From positions 248,001 through 312,000 of the forward strand of contig WOFQ01000012.1 in NCBI GenBank assembly GCA_012184525.1: a DNA stretch of 64,000 nt. Direction: 5' to 3'. Position numbers and translations under genes: made by a program. The notes below the pieces were generated by a model. That model was given only the letters and a program-made list of their open reading frames with translations. It did no database searches and had not been told where the DNA came from. Source of the DNA: Xenoacremonium recifei (lineage: Eukaryota; Ascomycota; Sordariomycetes; Hypocreales; Nectriaceae). Positions 11,575 through 23,136 of the stretch are shown here, piece after piece; position 1 is the first letter of the stretch, and each line of letters begins with the position of its first letter.

Positions 11575-12930
11575 ATGCAGCGCATCGCAGCTCTTGCCGC
11601 TCTTGTTCCGCTTGTCGCTGGACACGGATATGTCACCGATCCTCCTGCTCGCCAGCCTGGCTTGGCTTACGAGGCGACGTGCGGCCAGCAGCCGTACTAT
11701 CAGCAGACATCGGACATCAACGGCAATATCCAGGGCATCGAACAGGTTGTCGGCACGGATGAGACGGCCGCTTGTAATCTCTGGCTGTGCAAGGGCTTCT
11801 TGCTCAAGGACACGCCTGACCGCGTGCAGAGCTACTCCCTGGGCCAGACGGTGGCCTTTACGGTCGACATCGTGGCGCCGCACACGGGCTATGCCAACGT
11901 GTCGGTGGTTAAGACGAGCACTAACTCGATCATTGGAGACCCTCTGATTGAGTTCAGCAACTACGCATCCAATGCTGGCGTGGACGCCAATAACACGGCT
12001 TTCAGCGTCACGTTGCCTGAGACGCTGGGCGGTGATTGTACGACGGCTGGGGATTGTGTGCTGCAGTGGTTCTGGAATGCACCGGATATCGACCAGACGT
12101 ATGAGGCGTGTGTCGACTTCACTGTGGGTGGCAGCTCTGGCAGTGCATCTGGCGCTTCGTCTGTTGCGACGTCGGTTGCTACCCCTTCTGTTGCTGCTGG
12201 TACATCATCTGCTGTGGCCACTCCCGCAGTATCTTCCACTGCTGCGGCTGTCAGTGTTGCTGCATCCTCCGCCGTCGTGATTAAGACCACGGCAATCACT
12301 CCCGTAGCCTCTGTCACCCCTGTGGCCTCTGTAGCGACCTCTGAGCCTGTGGTGACGTCCGAGGCTGCGGCTGCAACTACCCCTGAAGCTGCTGTCACTT
12401 CTGACGCTGCCGAACCTACCGCCTCAGATGAATGCCCTGCTGATGATGACGGCGACGATGGTGACGACGGTGAAGATGATGGCGATGATGGCGATGACTG
12501 CCCCGCTGATGAGGGTGATGGAGAGGACGATGGCGGCGACGACTCCGGCGATGACTCCGGCGACGATGATGCGTGCCCTACCGATGACGGCGAGGGCGAC
12601 GCCGAAGAGACCACCGTCATTGTCTCCGAGCCTGCAGTGACCGTGACCACCGTGGTTGAAGCCAACGCAGCGGAGCCAACCATCACGACCACCGTCATCG
12701 CCGCCGCAGCGACCAGCTCCACCCCGGCCGCCGCCGCCGCATCAGGATCCACATCAGGATCCCGCTCCGGCGCCGGCTCCGGATCTCGCGGTGGCTCCGG
12801 CTCCGGTGCCCAGGGCACCACCACCATCATTACCTCGTACGTCACCGTCACAGGCGAGCCGACGTATGTGACCGTCACCGCCGAGCCGACATACATCACC
12901 GTATCGGCGCAGGCCTCAGCCTGTTCTTAA
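11575..12930 (+). CDS. Secreted LPMO-like / chitin-binding type-4 domain protein with acidic tail
   Basis: A 451-aa, single-exon secreted protein. Residues 1-16 are a signal peptide ending VAG. Mature sequence would start H17-GYVTDPPARQPG, and an N-terminal histidine after cleavage is the copper-brace hallmark of lytic polysaccharide monooxygenases. H103 (VAPHTGYANV) is the candidate second copper ligand. The cysteine- and aromatic-rich end CVLQWFWNAPD...YEACVDFTVGG (about 165-188) resembles PF03067-type domains. A long Ala/Ser/Thr/Val-rich linker follows, then an Asp/Gly-dominated stretch (about 285-345) containing three Cys-Pro-Ala/Thr-Asp motifs, and a Ser/Thr tail with YVTVT repeats. There is no hydrophobic GPI tail. 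Catalytic activity and substrate (chitin or other cell-wall glucan) are inferred. It could instead be a non-catalytic wall-binding protein. Confidence 0.8.
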   Translation: MQRIAALAALVPLVAGHGYVTDPPARQPGLAYEATCGQQPYYQQTSDINGNIQGIEQVVGTDETAACNLWLCKGFLLKDTPDRVQSYSLGQTVAFTVDIVAPHTGYANVSVVKTSTNSIIGDPLIEFSNYASNAGVDANNTAFSVTLPETLGGDCTTAGDCVLQWFWNAPDIDQTYEACVDFTVGGSSGSASGASSVATSVATPSVAAGTSSAVATPAVSSTAAAVSVAASSAVVIKTTAITPVASVTPVASVATSEPVVTSEAAAATTPEAAVTSDAAEPTASDECPADDDGDDGDDGEDDGDDGDDCPADEGDGEDDGGDDSGDDSGDDDACPTDDGEGDAEETTVIVSEPAVTVTTVVEANAAEPTITTTVIAAAATSSTPAAAAASGSTSGSRSGAGSGSRGGSGSGAQGTTTIITSYVTVTGEPTYVTVTAEPTYITVSAQASACS

Positions 12931-13546
12931 TCGGCAGGAGTTCTTGTAGATATGTATTCCTTCTAGGTAGCGCCTCTACGGGGGCCTGTTCACTTGTCAT
13001 ATATTTGAAGAGCTGTCACATATACGTACCAAATAGTTCACACTTTATTTGAGAGGTGCCCCGTGCTGTGTTGCTCCGCATGAATGTGGCCCTGATGACG
13101 AGGCCTAGGGCGAAGGATCGGGTTGTCAGGCGGACCCTGGTCAGGAGGTGGGCTCGGCCAGGGGTAAGGTGCTGAGCTGAGATGTTTGTCGTGGGTGATC
13201 GACGGGGGAACCTGGCTGTGTGATTGGGGGGACGGGGGTTGTATGTGTATGTAAGTCTCTTCATGCGGACTCTGCCTATCAAGACACTCATGTTCTTGAG
13301 AAGGCGGATAGAAAATTAAGGGAAGTGGTAAAGATATGAGAAATATGCAAAGTTGCTGTTTGTTGTTGTTGTGACTTTTCTGTCATCGCAATGCCAATAA
13401 AAGAGAATTCGGTAGTTCGAGGAAGAGTTGCAATAATTCATCAAAGCCTCCAACGCCCATCGCAATGCCCCATCCAAAACAGAAAAGTGTATATACAAAA
13501 ACAAAAAGAAAAACACAAGGGAACAAATCAGGGGTATTGCCATCAT
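12931..13546. other. Convergent intergenic spacer
   Basis: This region lies between the 3' ends of two convergent genes. It is AT-rich toward the right (A-rich at about 13490-13530). No gene or hairpin terminator was recognised. Confidence 0.5.
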
Positions 13547-15447
13547 CTAAACCTCCTCCACACGCACCCGTCGATACCTCCACTTCTCGAAGCCTCTCCG
13601 CCTCAAGCCTCCGCGGTACCAGCACGTCGCAGAGAATCCAGCAACTGCCGCAACCGCCACAAGGATCATGCCACAGGGCACGTAGGCATCCTCGAAGTAA
13701 ACAGCATACGACTCGTAAGGCTCGGGCGTTGGCGGCGGGGGTGGTGGTGTGGTTCCTGCGGTGGTAATACCGCCCAGTAGGACAACGGGCTCGCCGGTGG
13801 CTAGATCGATTACGGCGGTTGAGCCTAGCACGGAGCCGTCTTGTGCGAGAGCTGCTGCGGTGATGTATCGACGCATGGCGTTGGGCGCATAGTGGTGGCC
13901 GAGGAAGATCTCTGTCTCGAACCCGCTGCGGGGGTGCGTAGCTATGAGGTTGTCGTAGGAGTTGAGGTCGGTAGCATTGGGCGAGGCGAACTGCAAACAT
14001 ATTAGCACATCCGTTTGAATTCAAGGGGGTATATTCGGTAAATACTTACAATAGCCCAAGTTGCGACCTCAGTAGCCCCATTCCAAGAGACATAGACAGT
14101 GGCATCCTGTGTAGTAGAATAGGGGGCTACAACTGCCGCAGAGGGACCCCAAGGCGGGCGTCCAACCCATGCGTGCTTGCTGACACGGTATGCAAACATA
14201 TCGGCCAGGAAGCCCCTACCGATGCGGCCGCGCTGAACATCCATGACGGGTGTGCCGTCAGGCTTGTACTCGACGATAGCCGGGTTGTAGCCCCAGCCTA
14301 GCAGCACATTACCGTTATCCAGCGTCTGCATACCGCCCATGGCGCCCGAGTCAAGGCCGCCCGGGTGAAAGTACTCACGAACGACGCGGACCGTCATGGC
14401 CTGCTCGTTGATCTCAAGGTGCAGCCCGCGCGTCTTGCAGGCTTCGCCCTCGCACATGCCGGTGCGCTCGCCATGGTTGTCGAACATAGTGATGTGGCTC
14501 TGGTTGATATGGCTCTGGTCGCTGCGCCAGAAGCGCGCATCGTGCTGCCAGCCAAAATTGGTGGCCTCGCCGCCGCTGAGGTCGAAAAATTGGTTCTGTT
14601 TACCGCCCAGCACCCAGATCGGACGCCCATCACGGCCCGACACCAGCGTCAGCAGCGATAGGTGGCGACTGGAGACGAGATAATCGCCTGAGGCCGTCTT
14701 CTCGACAGCATTGATATGGAAGAAGTCGAAGCCCGAATCGCGGGTGACGCCGTAGCGGCCGTTATACTGGGCGAACGAATCGGTAATATGGAAGTGGTCA
14801 GAGGCTGCCCATGAGAAAAGCACCCTGTTAGTGGCGAGATCAACCTCCTGGAAGCCGCTATCCATCAGGAGCGCATTCGCCGGGCCGCCGACGGGGGAGC
14901 AGTCATAGGGGCGGTTCCAATACGTCGAGAAGATTGCTGTGCCTTCGTTTGTGAGCTTCAGCTCGTGCATGTCGGCCAATGCACCATGGAGCCCCTTGGC
15001 GGTGACGTTATAGACGAGATTATATGCCTCGTCAAACACTAGGCAGAAACCGTTGGCATGGCCGCGACTGTGTGCGCCGTGCCAGAAAGCCAGATAACGG
15101 GTCCCGTTAATCTCTTGCACACTCGAGGCGTATGTATTGTCGTAGCGTTGGTCGGCGTATATAAGGCTCAAGTCTTTGGCGTCGAGGATCATCGGGCCGG
15201 CCTTCATATTGCCGTAGATTGTACCCAGGAAGAGATATCCGGCATCGTCAACGCCGGCGGCATCAAACGAGTTGACCTGGAGAACTGGGCCGACAACCGG
15301 GGAAGATCTGAAACGTTGGCTGGGAAAGCCGTTGGAGGCTTCGGCGAGAGCCTCAAAATCGTTGACGTTGTGCATGAGATTGACATCTGCCTTTGAGAAC
15401 GACCAAAGCAAGGCCGATATCCCAAATTGGGCTATGCATGTTCTCAT
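13547..15447 (-). CDS. Arylsulfotransferase-like protein (PF14269 type), membrane-tethered
   Basis: Two exons, 15447..14050 and 13990..13547, joined across a 59-nt GTAAGT...GCAG intron in phase 0, give 613 aa. The protein begins with a signal peptide (MRTCIAQFGISALLWSFSKA). A large repeated-blade domain typical of the fungal arylsulfotransferase family follows, with HGAHSRGHANG, LHGALADMHEL, FHINAVEK, GWQHDARFW and a Gly-rich LDNGNVLLGWGYNP near its end. Exon 2 adds a Pro run (about 548-555), one transmembrane helix (about 572-590, MILVAVAAVAGFSATCWY) and a short Arg-rich cytosolic tail, so the propeller would face the outside or a secretory lumen. Family members are named for bacterial PAPS-independent aryl sulfate sulfotransferases. 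Activity of the fungal proteins is unproven, and histidine-rich motifs are present but not assigned as catalytic. Confidence 0.82.
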
Positions 15448-15747
15448 CTTGTGTGCGTATGTGGATGTGTGTATATACCAGCCGGGACAGAGAGAGGCTC
15501 AAATCACGAACCGTCGTGTTAAGGCCAAATGGTCGAGACACAAATTATACTGATAAGCTGAGCCGAAGAAAGCGTTGCCCTCTTGGCAAGATATCGAAAG
15601 CTGATGTTCTAAAAGAGTGACACAGGGGAGTCGAGCTGTGGTGAGAGGATTGTAACAAGTTCTCCGGGAACCTGCGTTGCAGATGAGTGCCTCTGCAATG
15701 GCTAGTCGTGAAACAGCCTCCTGGGCATAAAGAAACAAGAAACAAGA

Positions 15748-15767
15748 AGAGAGAGAGAGAGAGAGAG
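15748..15767. repeat. GA dinucleotide microsatellite
   Basis: An uninterrupted AG/GA run of about 20 bases lies 300 bases upstream of the arylsulfotransferase-like start codon, so on the transcribed strand it is a CT tract. Confidence 0.85.
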
Positions 15768-17365
15768 CGATCTGGGGTTTCGATCACCGAAACGGTTTCG
15801 TAGATGAGTGTCGGTGGTGGTCCCGCCCCTTTTACTCCCCACTCGAAACACTTCTGCTTGGCACTCGAGCAACCCTTTGATACCAAACAATGAGCCGAGT
15901 TGAAAATCTCGAATAGCGAACAGCGAGCTGGAAAATGCCAAGTGACCGGGAGGTTCGGGGGAATGGCCACAGCGAGACGAAGTCTTGGTTGACGATCGGT
16001 GGAACGAATCCACTGGGGGAGGTGTCAAGATTCGTCAAACAACGAAAATCGAAATAGAGATGAGCCAAGAGCCGACTTCCAGAGCCAGGGGAGCGAATTC
16101 GGGATTATAAGAGAAGGCAGCCCACCTTGCAGAGGCTGTCGAACAAGGGAACGACAATAAAACACCGTGAAAGCCACGACAGAGGCAAAGCCACTAGAGC
16201 AGGATAGCACCGGAGACGTCGTCATCAAGTACAATAGAAAGAGGGCCTCTCCAATTTGAAGCACCGTGTGCTCTCCGCCAGGACACGCGTAACCATCTGT
16301 TCCTGGACTGTCCCTGGACCAGCCGGGCGCTGGGGACCCAGCCGATGCCAGCAAGCGCCTCAAGGCTCACCCACAACCCGCGGGCTGGATGCGCAGCTCC
16401 CTGGCCCTGGCTGGCCCTGGTCATCGTCGACGCCGGGCTCGATCAGGCTGTGAGGGAGGGAGAGATGGGCGGAGCCCTCGCATAATGTCTTCCTCCACCA
16501 GGGGTTCCAGCTGCATGGGACGGGACTGGACAGGGACGTGTTTTCAAGAACGGCAGTTTTTTCTTCGTTGGGATCTGGGCCAGTCGCTTCCGCGCGTCTC
16601 TTGACTCGTGAACACCCCGTTCAACTCGGGAATAGGGTTTGCGTCGCCCAAGAGCAGCGGCTCGAGTAGACGCCGCATCAAGGCATGGCTGGTCTCGTGC
16701 CTGTGCCCTCCTCGATCCCGTGCGAGAGTCGTCGAATCATGGCCGCCGAACAGCGGCGTTGCCAGGCATTGCAGCAATCAACCCGGTCTCGCGGTCCCAG
16801 CATCCAGAAACCACGACAATCTCCCGTCCAACCAGGCGCGCTGGGCCCTGCATCGGCTGAAACGATGACCAGCAAATCGCCTCCTAGAGCTTCGCTAGAA
16901 CGGGGCGTGGCCAGCGTCGTGCTCGGCGGCTCTGGGCCAATGGCGCGGCCGTTCCCGCTGCCAGACATGCGCCGCTGACGCGGCAAACCTCCGCTGCGGC
17001 GGGACTCTGCCCTGTCGATCTGTTTCGTTTGTGGCGTTTTCCCCGTCCGTCAGGCCTTTTCCCATCCGTCGTCGTCGCCGCCGGCCGGTGCGGTTCTCTC
17101 CACGATTTGCTTGAGACATGGCGCGGCGCCAGGGGGGAGGGAGAAGGGAGGGGCTGGTGACATGAGGTTACGAATAAGCCCGTGGCAGGGTTTTTGGGGA
17201 TCGCGAGATGCGAACCCTCGCCCTCCACCTCCGAGCTCCGGCGGGCCATCGGCGCTCGAAATCTTCCGCTCCGAACGGGAGCGAGCTTGAGGTGTCTGCC
17301 GTGCCACAGAATCACGTGCGCTCGCTGGTCCGTCGAGTCTGGCGATTCCTGCACCTCGTCAACAG

Positions 17366-17436
17366 TTCTGCCAGGCCCTCTGTCTCCCTTCGCCTCTTAC
17401 AATCACTCCGCCCGGCCGACCGACCGACAACACGCT
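17366..17436. repeat. Diverged duplicate block, copy A (3' of CorA-like gene 1)
   Basis: The block starts TTCTGCC, contains CCCTCTGTCTC and AATCACT, and ends in GACCGACC-type sequence. It aligns by eye with 20092-20165, which lies in the same position 3' of the second CorA-like gene. This suggests the duplication unit included flanking DNA. Confidence 0.55.
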
Positions 17437-17861
17437 TTATAAATAGAGCCCCAGCGACAGTATCCATCCCCTATCCTATCGTCCGCGCGTCCCCCGCCCA
17501 ACACGCTAAAGCGACCCTCGGAGGTTAATGGTGGGACTGCCGGGGAGTTAGTTCAAGTCGCCATGAGGCTTCTCGTAGACGAGCCCTTCACTATCACGAG
17601 ATGCTCAGAGACTTGTCTGGGGCTTGCCCGATGGCGTCGCTACATCAGGTCGCTCAATGCCCTCGTGACAAACGTTTTCATCTTACATTGGCAAAGGAAG
17701 AAGGACCCCAGCCGATTCAGAGGCAGCCGTACGCGTGCTGCCTTTTGCGAGTTCTTCGTGGGTGCGAAGTAAATTTGCTAATTGTGTGCGTTCAGATACC
17801 AAGACAAAAAGATCTAACGAGACATTTCAAGGAAAATACACAATTCCATTGGACTGATGTG

Positions 17862-19497
17862 TTAGTCCGATCTGGACTCCTTCCTCCACCACCTCTTCTG
17901 CCGATCCAATCTCGCAAGCTCCTCCAAACACTTCTCCAAAGCGGCGACGGTAATATCGCACTGCTCATAGACGAGCTCTGTATGATGGAGTAAGTTTTCG
18001 TAGGTCCACGTGAGGTCTTTTTCGGCGTCTTGAAGCGTGCTGGCCATTTCGGAGGAAGGGGCTTCGCCAGGAGGAACACCCTGGCGACGCCACACACACC
18101 TCTTCACAACTTCCAGCACATTGTGAAGCCGCTGTGAGTGGTCCTGAACCATTGCCCTGAGCCTCTTAAGCTGCCTTAATTCAGCTTTGTCCCTCCAACG
18201 CCTACAGTCATCGACCAGAAGGTCCTTAAAGAAAGCGACGCGCTCTTGGACCACAGCGAGAAAGTGGAGCTCCGAAGCTGTGTGTAGTTGAAAAATCTCG
18301 TTTATAACGAAAAAAGGATCAGTATTCGCCTTCTTCGGGTCGAGAGTCAAGAGGATGTCGTCGGGTAAATGGGCCAGAGGATTCCGCGGTTCATCTTGGC
18401 TGTTCTCAGCCGCCTCGGCTCGGCGATGTTGGCTATCGGTGATCCTCCTGATCCTTTCATTATTTAAATCTCGTGATGGTGCCACAAAAGAAAAGGGTCT
18501 AAAGCAATGGCGCTCAATTTTCTCCCGAGTGGCTTCTGGAACAGACAGGCTGTTTGCACAGTCGGTCCAGACTAATAACGTCCAGGACCCGTCGGTATTG
18601 ACAATCGACTTGACTGACACCTTGTGTTCAACCGTAAAGAGTTTTCTATTGAGAACCTGGAGATCACGAACTATAGGATCACAAGTGCGGCATTTATAGT
18701 AGGTTGACTGATCCAGCACCAGCGTTGTCGCGATCCCGTGGAGTTTGTTCCGGAACTCATCAACACAATCGCCCTTGTCGTTACGGAGGGAATACTTGCA
18801 TATGCTTGTAAAAGTGAGCTCTATGGTTTTGTCCTGGATCAGGGATACAGGACAGAAGTTCTTCGGTTTTCCGGCATCATAGCTGTTTGTCTGTAAATGT
18901 TGTAGGAAAAAGCGACATTCGAGATTAAGCTTGCTCCCGACGTGGAAGATCCAATCCGTCCTCGGCAACCCGCGTAGGAACACAATTCTGTTTGCCTGCT
19001 CTCCAGCTGGCAGAGCGTCCCAGCCTCGATCGAATTCATCCGGGGAACACCAAGCTTGCTTAGTCCATTCTGCATGGACACTATCGAATGCACGTGCGAC
19101 CACAAAGTGTGCGTTGTCGGTCGCTATTTTGTCGTCGTCGTGCTTGAAGGGTAGCCATAGAGGCATGGGGAAAGTCCAGCTGTAGAAACGTCCCACATTT
19201 TTCTTATCATCGAAGAAACTAATCAGAGGTTTACTGTATGTATCCAGTGCTGAACCTATACGTCAATCGTCAATGTTTGCGTTCCAACTCAGTGGATGTA
19301 ATCAGCGACGCACCTGTTCCATCCGTGCTCGCCGCCAGCGCAGCATCCTGTTGCCGAGTTTTGTCTGTCTCCTTGGGGGATGAGATGTCTCCGATGCTCG
19401 GGGCGGGAGCAACAGGGAGGTGATCTAGAATGACAAGTCGAGCGCATGTCAGACCTGATGCAAGAGCGTGACTTGTCTCCTACTTACCATGATCCAT
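17862..19497 (-). CDS. CorA-like protein lacking the membrane domain (paralogue 1)
   Basis: Three exons, 19497..19488 (ten bases: ATG GAT CAT G), 19424..19314 and 19255..17862, sum to 505 codons (504 aa). The body aligns with the 20.4-22.4 kb gene: ARAFDS...W, CSPDEFDRGWDALP, NRIVFLRGLP, the FFLQHL segment, ELTFTS, VVWTD-like LLVWTD, NPLAHLPDDILL, FFVINEIFQLHTASELHFLAVV and a helical region RLHNVLEVVKRCVWRRQG. This is the cytosolic part of fungal CorA/ZntB-like proteins. The protein stops after a basic, Trp-containing tail (RQKRWWRKESRSD), before the place where the paralogue has its two membrane helices and GMN motif. It therefore cannot itself form a Mg2+ channel and is probably soluble. 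The large open frame has no ATG at its 5' end (only GTG), which supports the upstream exons. Confidence 0.7.
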
Positions 19498-20407
19498 GGT
19501 GTGTCGCTCAGAGCTTCAGGCCTCGAAGAGATGAGTTGATAGGAGCCTTGAGACTTGGGAATTTTGCAATAAATGGGGGCATTGGCCTGACATTAAATAG
19601 GCCGATGTGATCAACTATTTCCAAGATAATTTGACTTTGCACTCATTCCATTGAGTGAACTTATTATCGCTAGGCTGAGTGGCGCTTGGGCTTTGGCCTT
19701 TGATCGTTGATCTTAAGACAAAGACAGACTGCAGCCACATACCATTGAGCTCGGGCTTGAGGATCACGCGATGTCGGACGGACCAGATGCAATCCGAGCA
19801 GCAACATCCCTTCGTGGCTGAACGCTTTGAAAGGAACAAAGAACAGCATTTGGACACCGTGTCCAGCCCTGGGGCGTTGCTGCTTTTCGGGGGTAGATGC
19901 ACTCGCCGCTTGTGGTAGTTGGATTGGAACAGTCGTCTCGAGTCCGGCATCCGCTTCTGATGCTGATGTGGTCGCGCCTCATTCGCGACCACTCATTTTG
20001 GCGTCACAAGCCGAGTCAGTCAGGTCGGCCTCGTACTTAATTGACTGAGAATGATCCCTTTGAGCGCTACGCAACACCAGGCGCATTTATTTCTGCCTTT
20101 GCCAAACCCTCTGTCTCTCTCCGACTCGTTCAATCACTTCGGCCGATCGACCACCCTCTGCAACACTCCGGGGCGCGGCGCATCCTACGATAAATCGACG
20201 ATCTGGTCAATTCCCTCGAGTTGTGAAATCGCACGGAGAACATGGGTGATCAATAGTCTTATTCACCAATCTTAACTCCCATATCTAGTCAAAAATAAGG
20301 AAATAAGCCCATTTCCACCGCATTCTAAATGACTTGACAGAAATCTTCCGCCCTCAGCGAGTCCTCTCCAGTAGGAAGCGACGGAGCAGCCGCTCTTTTC
20401 GCGTGCC
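19498..20407. other. Intergenic between CorA-like genes 1 and 2
   Basis: No supported gene. It contains the promoter of paralogue 1. The stretch at about 19690-19800 (with GACTGCAGCCAC) resembles 24850-24950 upstream of paralogue 3. The stretch at 20092-20165 resembles 17366-17436. Confidence 0.5.
20092..20165. repeat. Diverged duplicate block, copy B (3' of CorA-like gene 2)
   Basis: This is the partner of 17366-17436. Shared landmarks are TTCTGCC, CCCTCTGTCTC, CAATCACT and GATCGACC/GACCGACC in the same order. Confidence 0.55.
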
Positions 20408-22398
20408 TCAAACTTCGGAGTCGTTCTCCGGGTGCCTACACCGTCTGAAAAGGCAGGCGTTCTTGAGGGACCCAAAGCCCCAAGACCGGTCTTCGATCTC
20501 GGGCCCAGAGCATTGGGTAGGCTCTTTGTTCCCGGTTTCAGAGCATTTGGGGAGGAGAGCCTTTTTGGACCGGTACCAAGACTTGGTTTTGGACCAAGAG
20601 CTACGAACACCCCGTCTCATCTTGACTACCTTACGCTTCTCGACCTTAAAATAGGTCAGGAGCGAAGCGCCAGTCAAACTCCCTGATGCGACACCCCACG
20701 CCCACATGTTCTCACTCATTTTATTGAACTTGATGTTCATCCCAAAAAGAGAGGCGACGTATGATAGCGGTGTGACGACATAAGTTAGGACTGTTAAAGA
20801 GTTGAGGGTTCGCTGCTGCGCCGCAGCGCAGTCTGCAAGTTGCATGGCGACACGCTCTCCAATGGCGGCGATGGCATCCTTGCACATCTCGGAGATGGCT
20901 TCTGCTCGCCGAAGCAGTCTTCTAAATGTGCATTCAAGGTCCTTCTCGATCATGGTGAGTGATGCACTCTCTGCTGCCCATGCATGGTCAACGGAGGTGC
21001 CATCACGTCGCCAGATGCGATCCTCGAGGATTTCCAGCACATCGTGGAGTCGCTGTATACGAGTGTTGACCATTGCCTTGAGCATCTGGACCTCTGAGAT
21101 ACCAGACCGGACCTCCCCAAAATCTGTCTTCCTAGTGATTATATTTTCCATAACGTGGAGGAATTGTTGCTCAGATGCAGCATACAGCTGCAAAACCTCA
21201 TTTATGACAAAAAGAGGTTCCGCGGCCGCCTTCTCTGGCCCGATGGAGAATAAGATGTCGTAGGGCAGACTAGCAAGAGGGTTCCAAGACGCGTCCTCGA
21301 CAGGCGTCCGGACTTCCTGACGCATATTTCTGACGATTTCTCTGATGCTCTCATTGCTGAAGTCTCGTGGCAATGGCAGAAAGTTCATCTTCGCCTCCCC
21401 ATCGCTCCGAATAGCCTCCCAAGGCTTCGATTTCATGGAACCTAGGCTAGTCCCGTTGTCGGTCCAGGCCAGGATTGTCCAGGATTGATCTGCGTTTGCA
21501 ATCAACTTGATGGATATCATGTGCTCGAATATGAAGTGCTTTGCGTCAAGCAGTTGAGCATCGCGTACTATCGTGTCACAGGCAAACAACTCATGACCAT
21601 CATTCTGGCACTGCAAAGCGGATGCCAAGTTTTCCCTTAGGTCTTGGCGAACGGCATGAATATCGGCGGAAGCCCTGGCGCTTTTTATCTTCCCCATACT
21701 GGTGAACGTGAGCTGCAAAGTCTTATCCCCAATTAGTGACAAAGGCGGGAAGTTCCTCGAGCTGGTGGCGCCCAATGGATTGGCCGGCAAATGTTGCCTT
21801 AGGAAGCGATAATCCAGTCCGAGCTTGCTTCCAACATGGCAGAGCCAACTCTTCGTCGGATAACCACAGAGGAACACGATCTTATTGGCTTGCGCGGGCA
21901 AAGCATCCCAGCCCCGATCGAAACTACTGGGCGAACACCAGGTATATCTATCCCATTTTGCTTCATCCCTATCGAATGCGTGAGCAACGATGAAATTGCG
22001 TTCGTCGTCCAGGTCGTTGTCCTGGTCGTTGTCACTGGTCCGGATCCGTTCAGACAAGAGTGAAAGAGGACTGTAAAGCGCTCCGCTGTAGAGACTTTTC
22101 CCTTGGGGTTGGTCCACGAAGCTTTGTAAGAGAGATTGGTATCTCTGCGGTTCTGCTAGGTTCCCTATGCTCATGTTGGCCGTTGATGTGCAGCCGACTT
22201 AGTGGACACTGTTGACGTACCTGTTGGATCCGAATTTCGCTCCCAGTCACGGGCCGGGAATTCACTGGTATTGTCGAATATCTCAAGAAGTGAACGCCAG
22301 TTAGGGTCGTGGATGGAAGTTTGACGTTCCTCATGACTGCTTGTTACACCCTCATGTTGCTCTGCAGGCAAGGTAGGGAATCGGGTGGATGTCGACAT
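20408..22398 (-). CDS. CorA-like Mg2+ transporter family protein (paralogue 2, GMN motif present)
   Basis: Exon 1 is 22398..22221 and exon 2 is 22164..20408, joined across a 56-nt GTACGT...ATAG intron in the correct phase, giving 644 aa. The N-terminal 60 residues are Ser/Thr-rich and polar. The cytosolic domain carries CSPSSFDRGWDALP, NKIVFLCGYPTKSWLCHVGSKLGLDYRFLRQHL and LTFTS. A long helical stretch leads into membrane helix 1 (about 515-533), which ends in G534-M535-N536, the CorA/Mrs2 selectivity signature. Helix 2 (about 543-562) follows, then a basic tail of about 80 residues. Many fungal CorA-like proteins of this shape exist with unknown transport function, so divalent-cation transport is inferred from the motif. 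It is the only one of three tandem copies that keeps the pore. Confidence 0.85.
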
Positions 22399-23136
22399 CT
22401 GAGATATTTGGGGCAGTCCCTTTCTCCCGAGAAGGGTTTGCTCAAGAAGTCGTGGAAAAGAACACCTGTCGATAGGATTCTTCGGGAAATGAGACGAAGA
22501 AACTGTTGGCGACCCGAGACAGACAACACCGGGAAGAAGTGAGGGGGCAGGCCAACAAATACCCGTTGCTTCAAAAGCAAGCCCCCGTTAGCTCGACAAC
22601 ACACCAAGACTACAGCTACAGCTCTTGCATGGTGGCTTGAGATGGCGTCGTCGCTTGTCGAGCTCACAGCAATGCTCATTGGAGGACTCCCCTCGCAGCA
22701 GACCAGGCTGTGGATGCGACCTGCAGCAAGGTTAACGGTAGCTACAATCCAACAGCCAACTGCGTCCTTGGAATACTTCACCGATATTTCAGGACGAGAC
22801 CTAAGCGATGGCTGCCTGCAGGAGGGCGAAGTGTCATGTGTTCGAGACCTCTGCATTGCCAAGCCCCTCAACCCAAGGGGTCCCTTTAGCAACTTCCTAC
22901 GCTCACGAGTGGTGTTCGTACGCATAGCGCCAGAGGCGACAGACCAGCCTATCCCCTCGAGCATCCTTCAACTTGACCCCAATTCGATCGCTCTCAGTAG
23001 ATCAGACCCAAAGAAAACGTATAGGGACACCATAATTGCATCAAGGTAAAGCGATATACGAGACTAACAAAGGAACTCAGGTGTGCAAGCTCTCTCCCAC
23101 CTTCACGACTTAGAAGCGTTGTTATTTGCCTTCGCA
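22399..23136. other. Intergenic between CorA-like gene 2 and pseudogene 3
   Basis: No supported gene. A minus-strand open frame at 22344-22964 has no recognisable domain and overlaps exon 1 of paralogue 2 in another frame. I see no relic of the missing transmembrane region of copy 3. Confidence 0.45.

Larger units (their letters stand above)
15448..17861. other. Intergenic, no supported gene
   Basis: A 2.4-kb spacer with a GA microsatellite in the presumed promoter of the minus-strand arylsulfotransferase-like gene. A TATAAATAG sequence at about 17438 faces right, but no convincing gene follows it. The open frame at 17601-17993 runs antisense into the CorA-like gene. The block near 17366-17436 resembles 20092-20165. 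Confidence 0.45.

Noticed and set aside
17601..17993. Plus-strand open frame downstream of a TATAAATAG sequence
   Set aside because: It runs antisense into the CorA-like gene and has no domain; the TATA-like sequence lies within a block that may have been duplicated.
22344..22964. 206-aa minus-strand open frame upstream of CorA-like paralogue 2
   Set aside because: No recognisable domain, overlaps exon 1 of paralogue 2 in a different frame; probably the gene's leader region.
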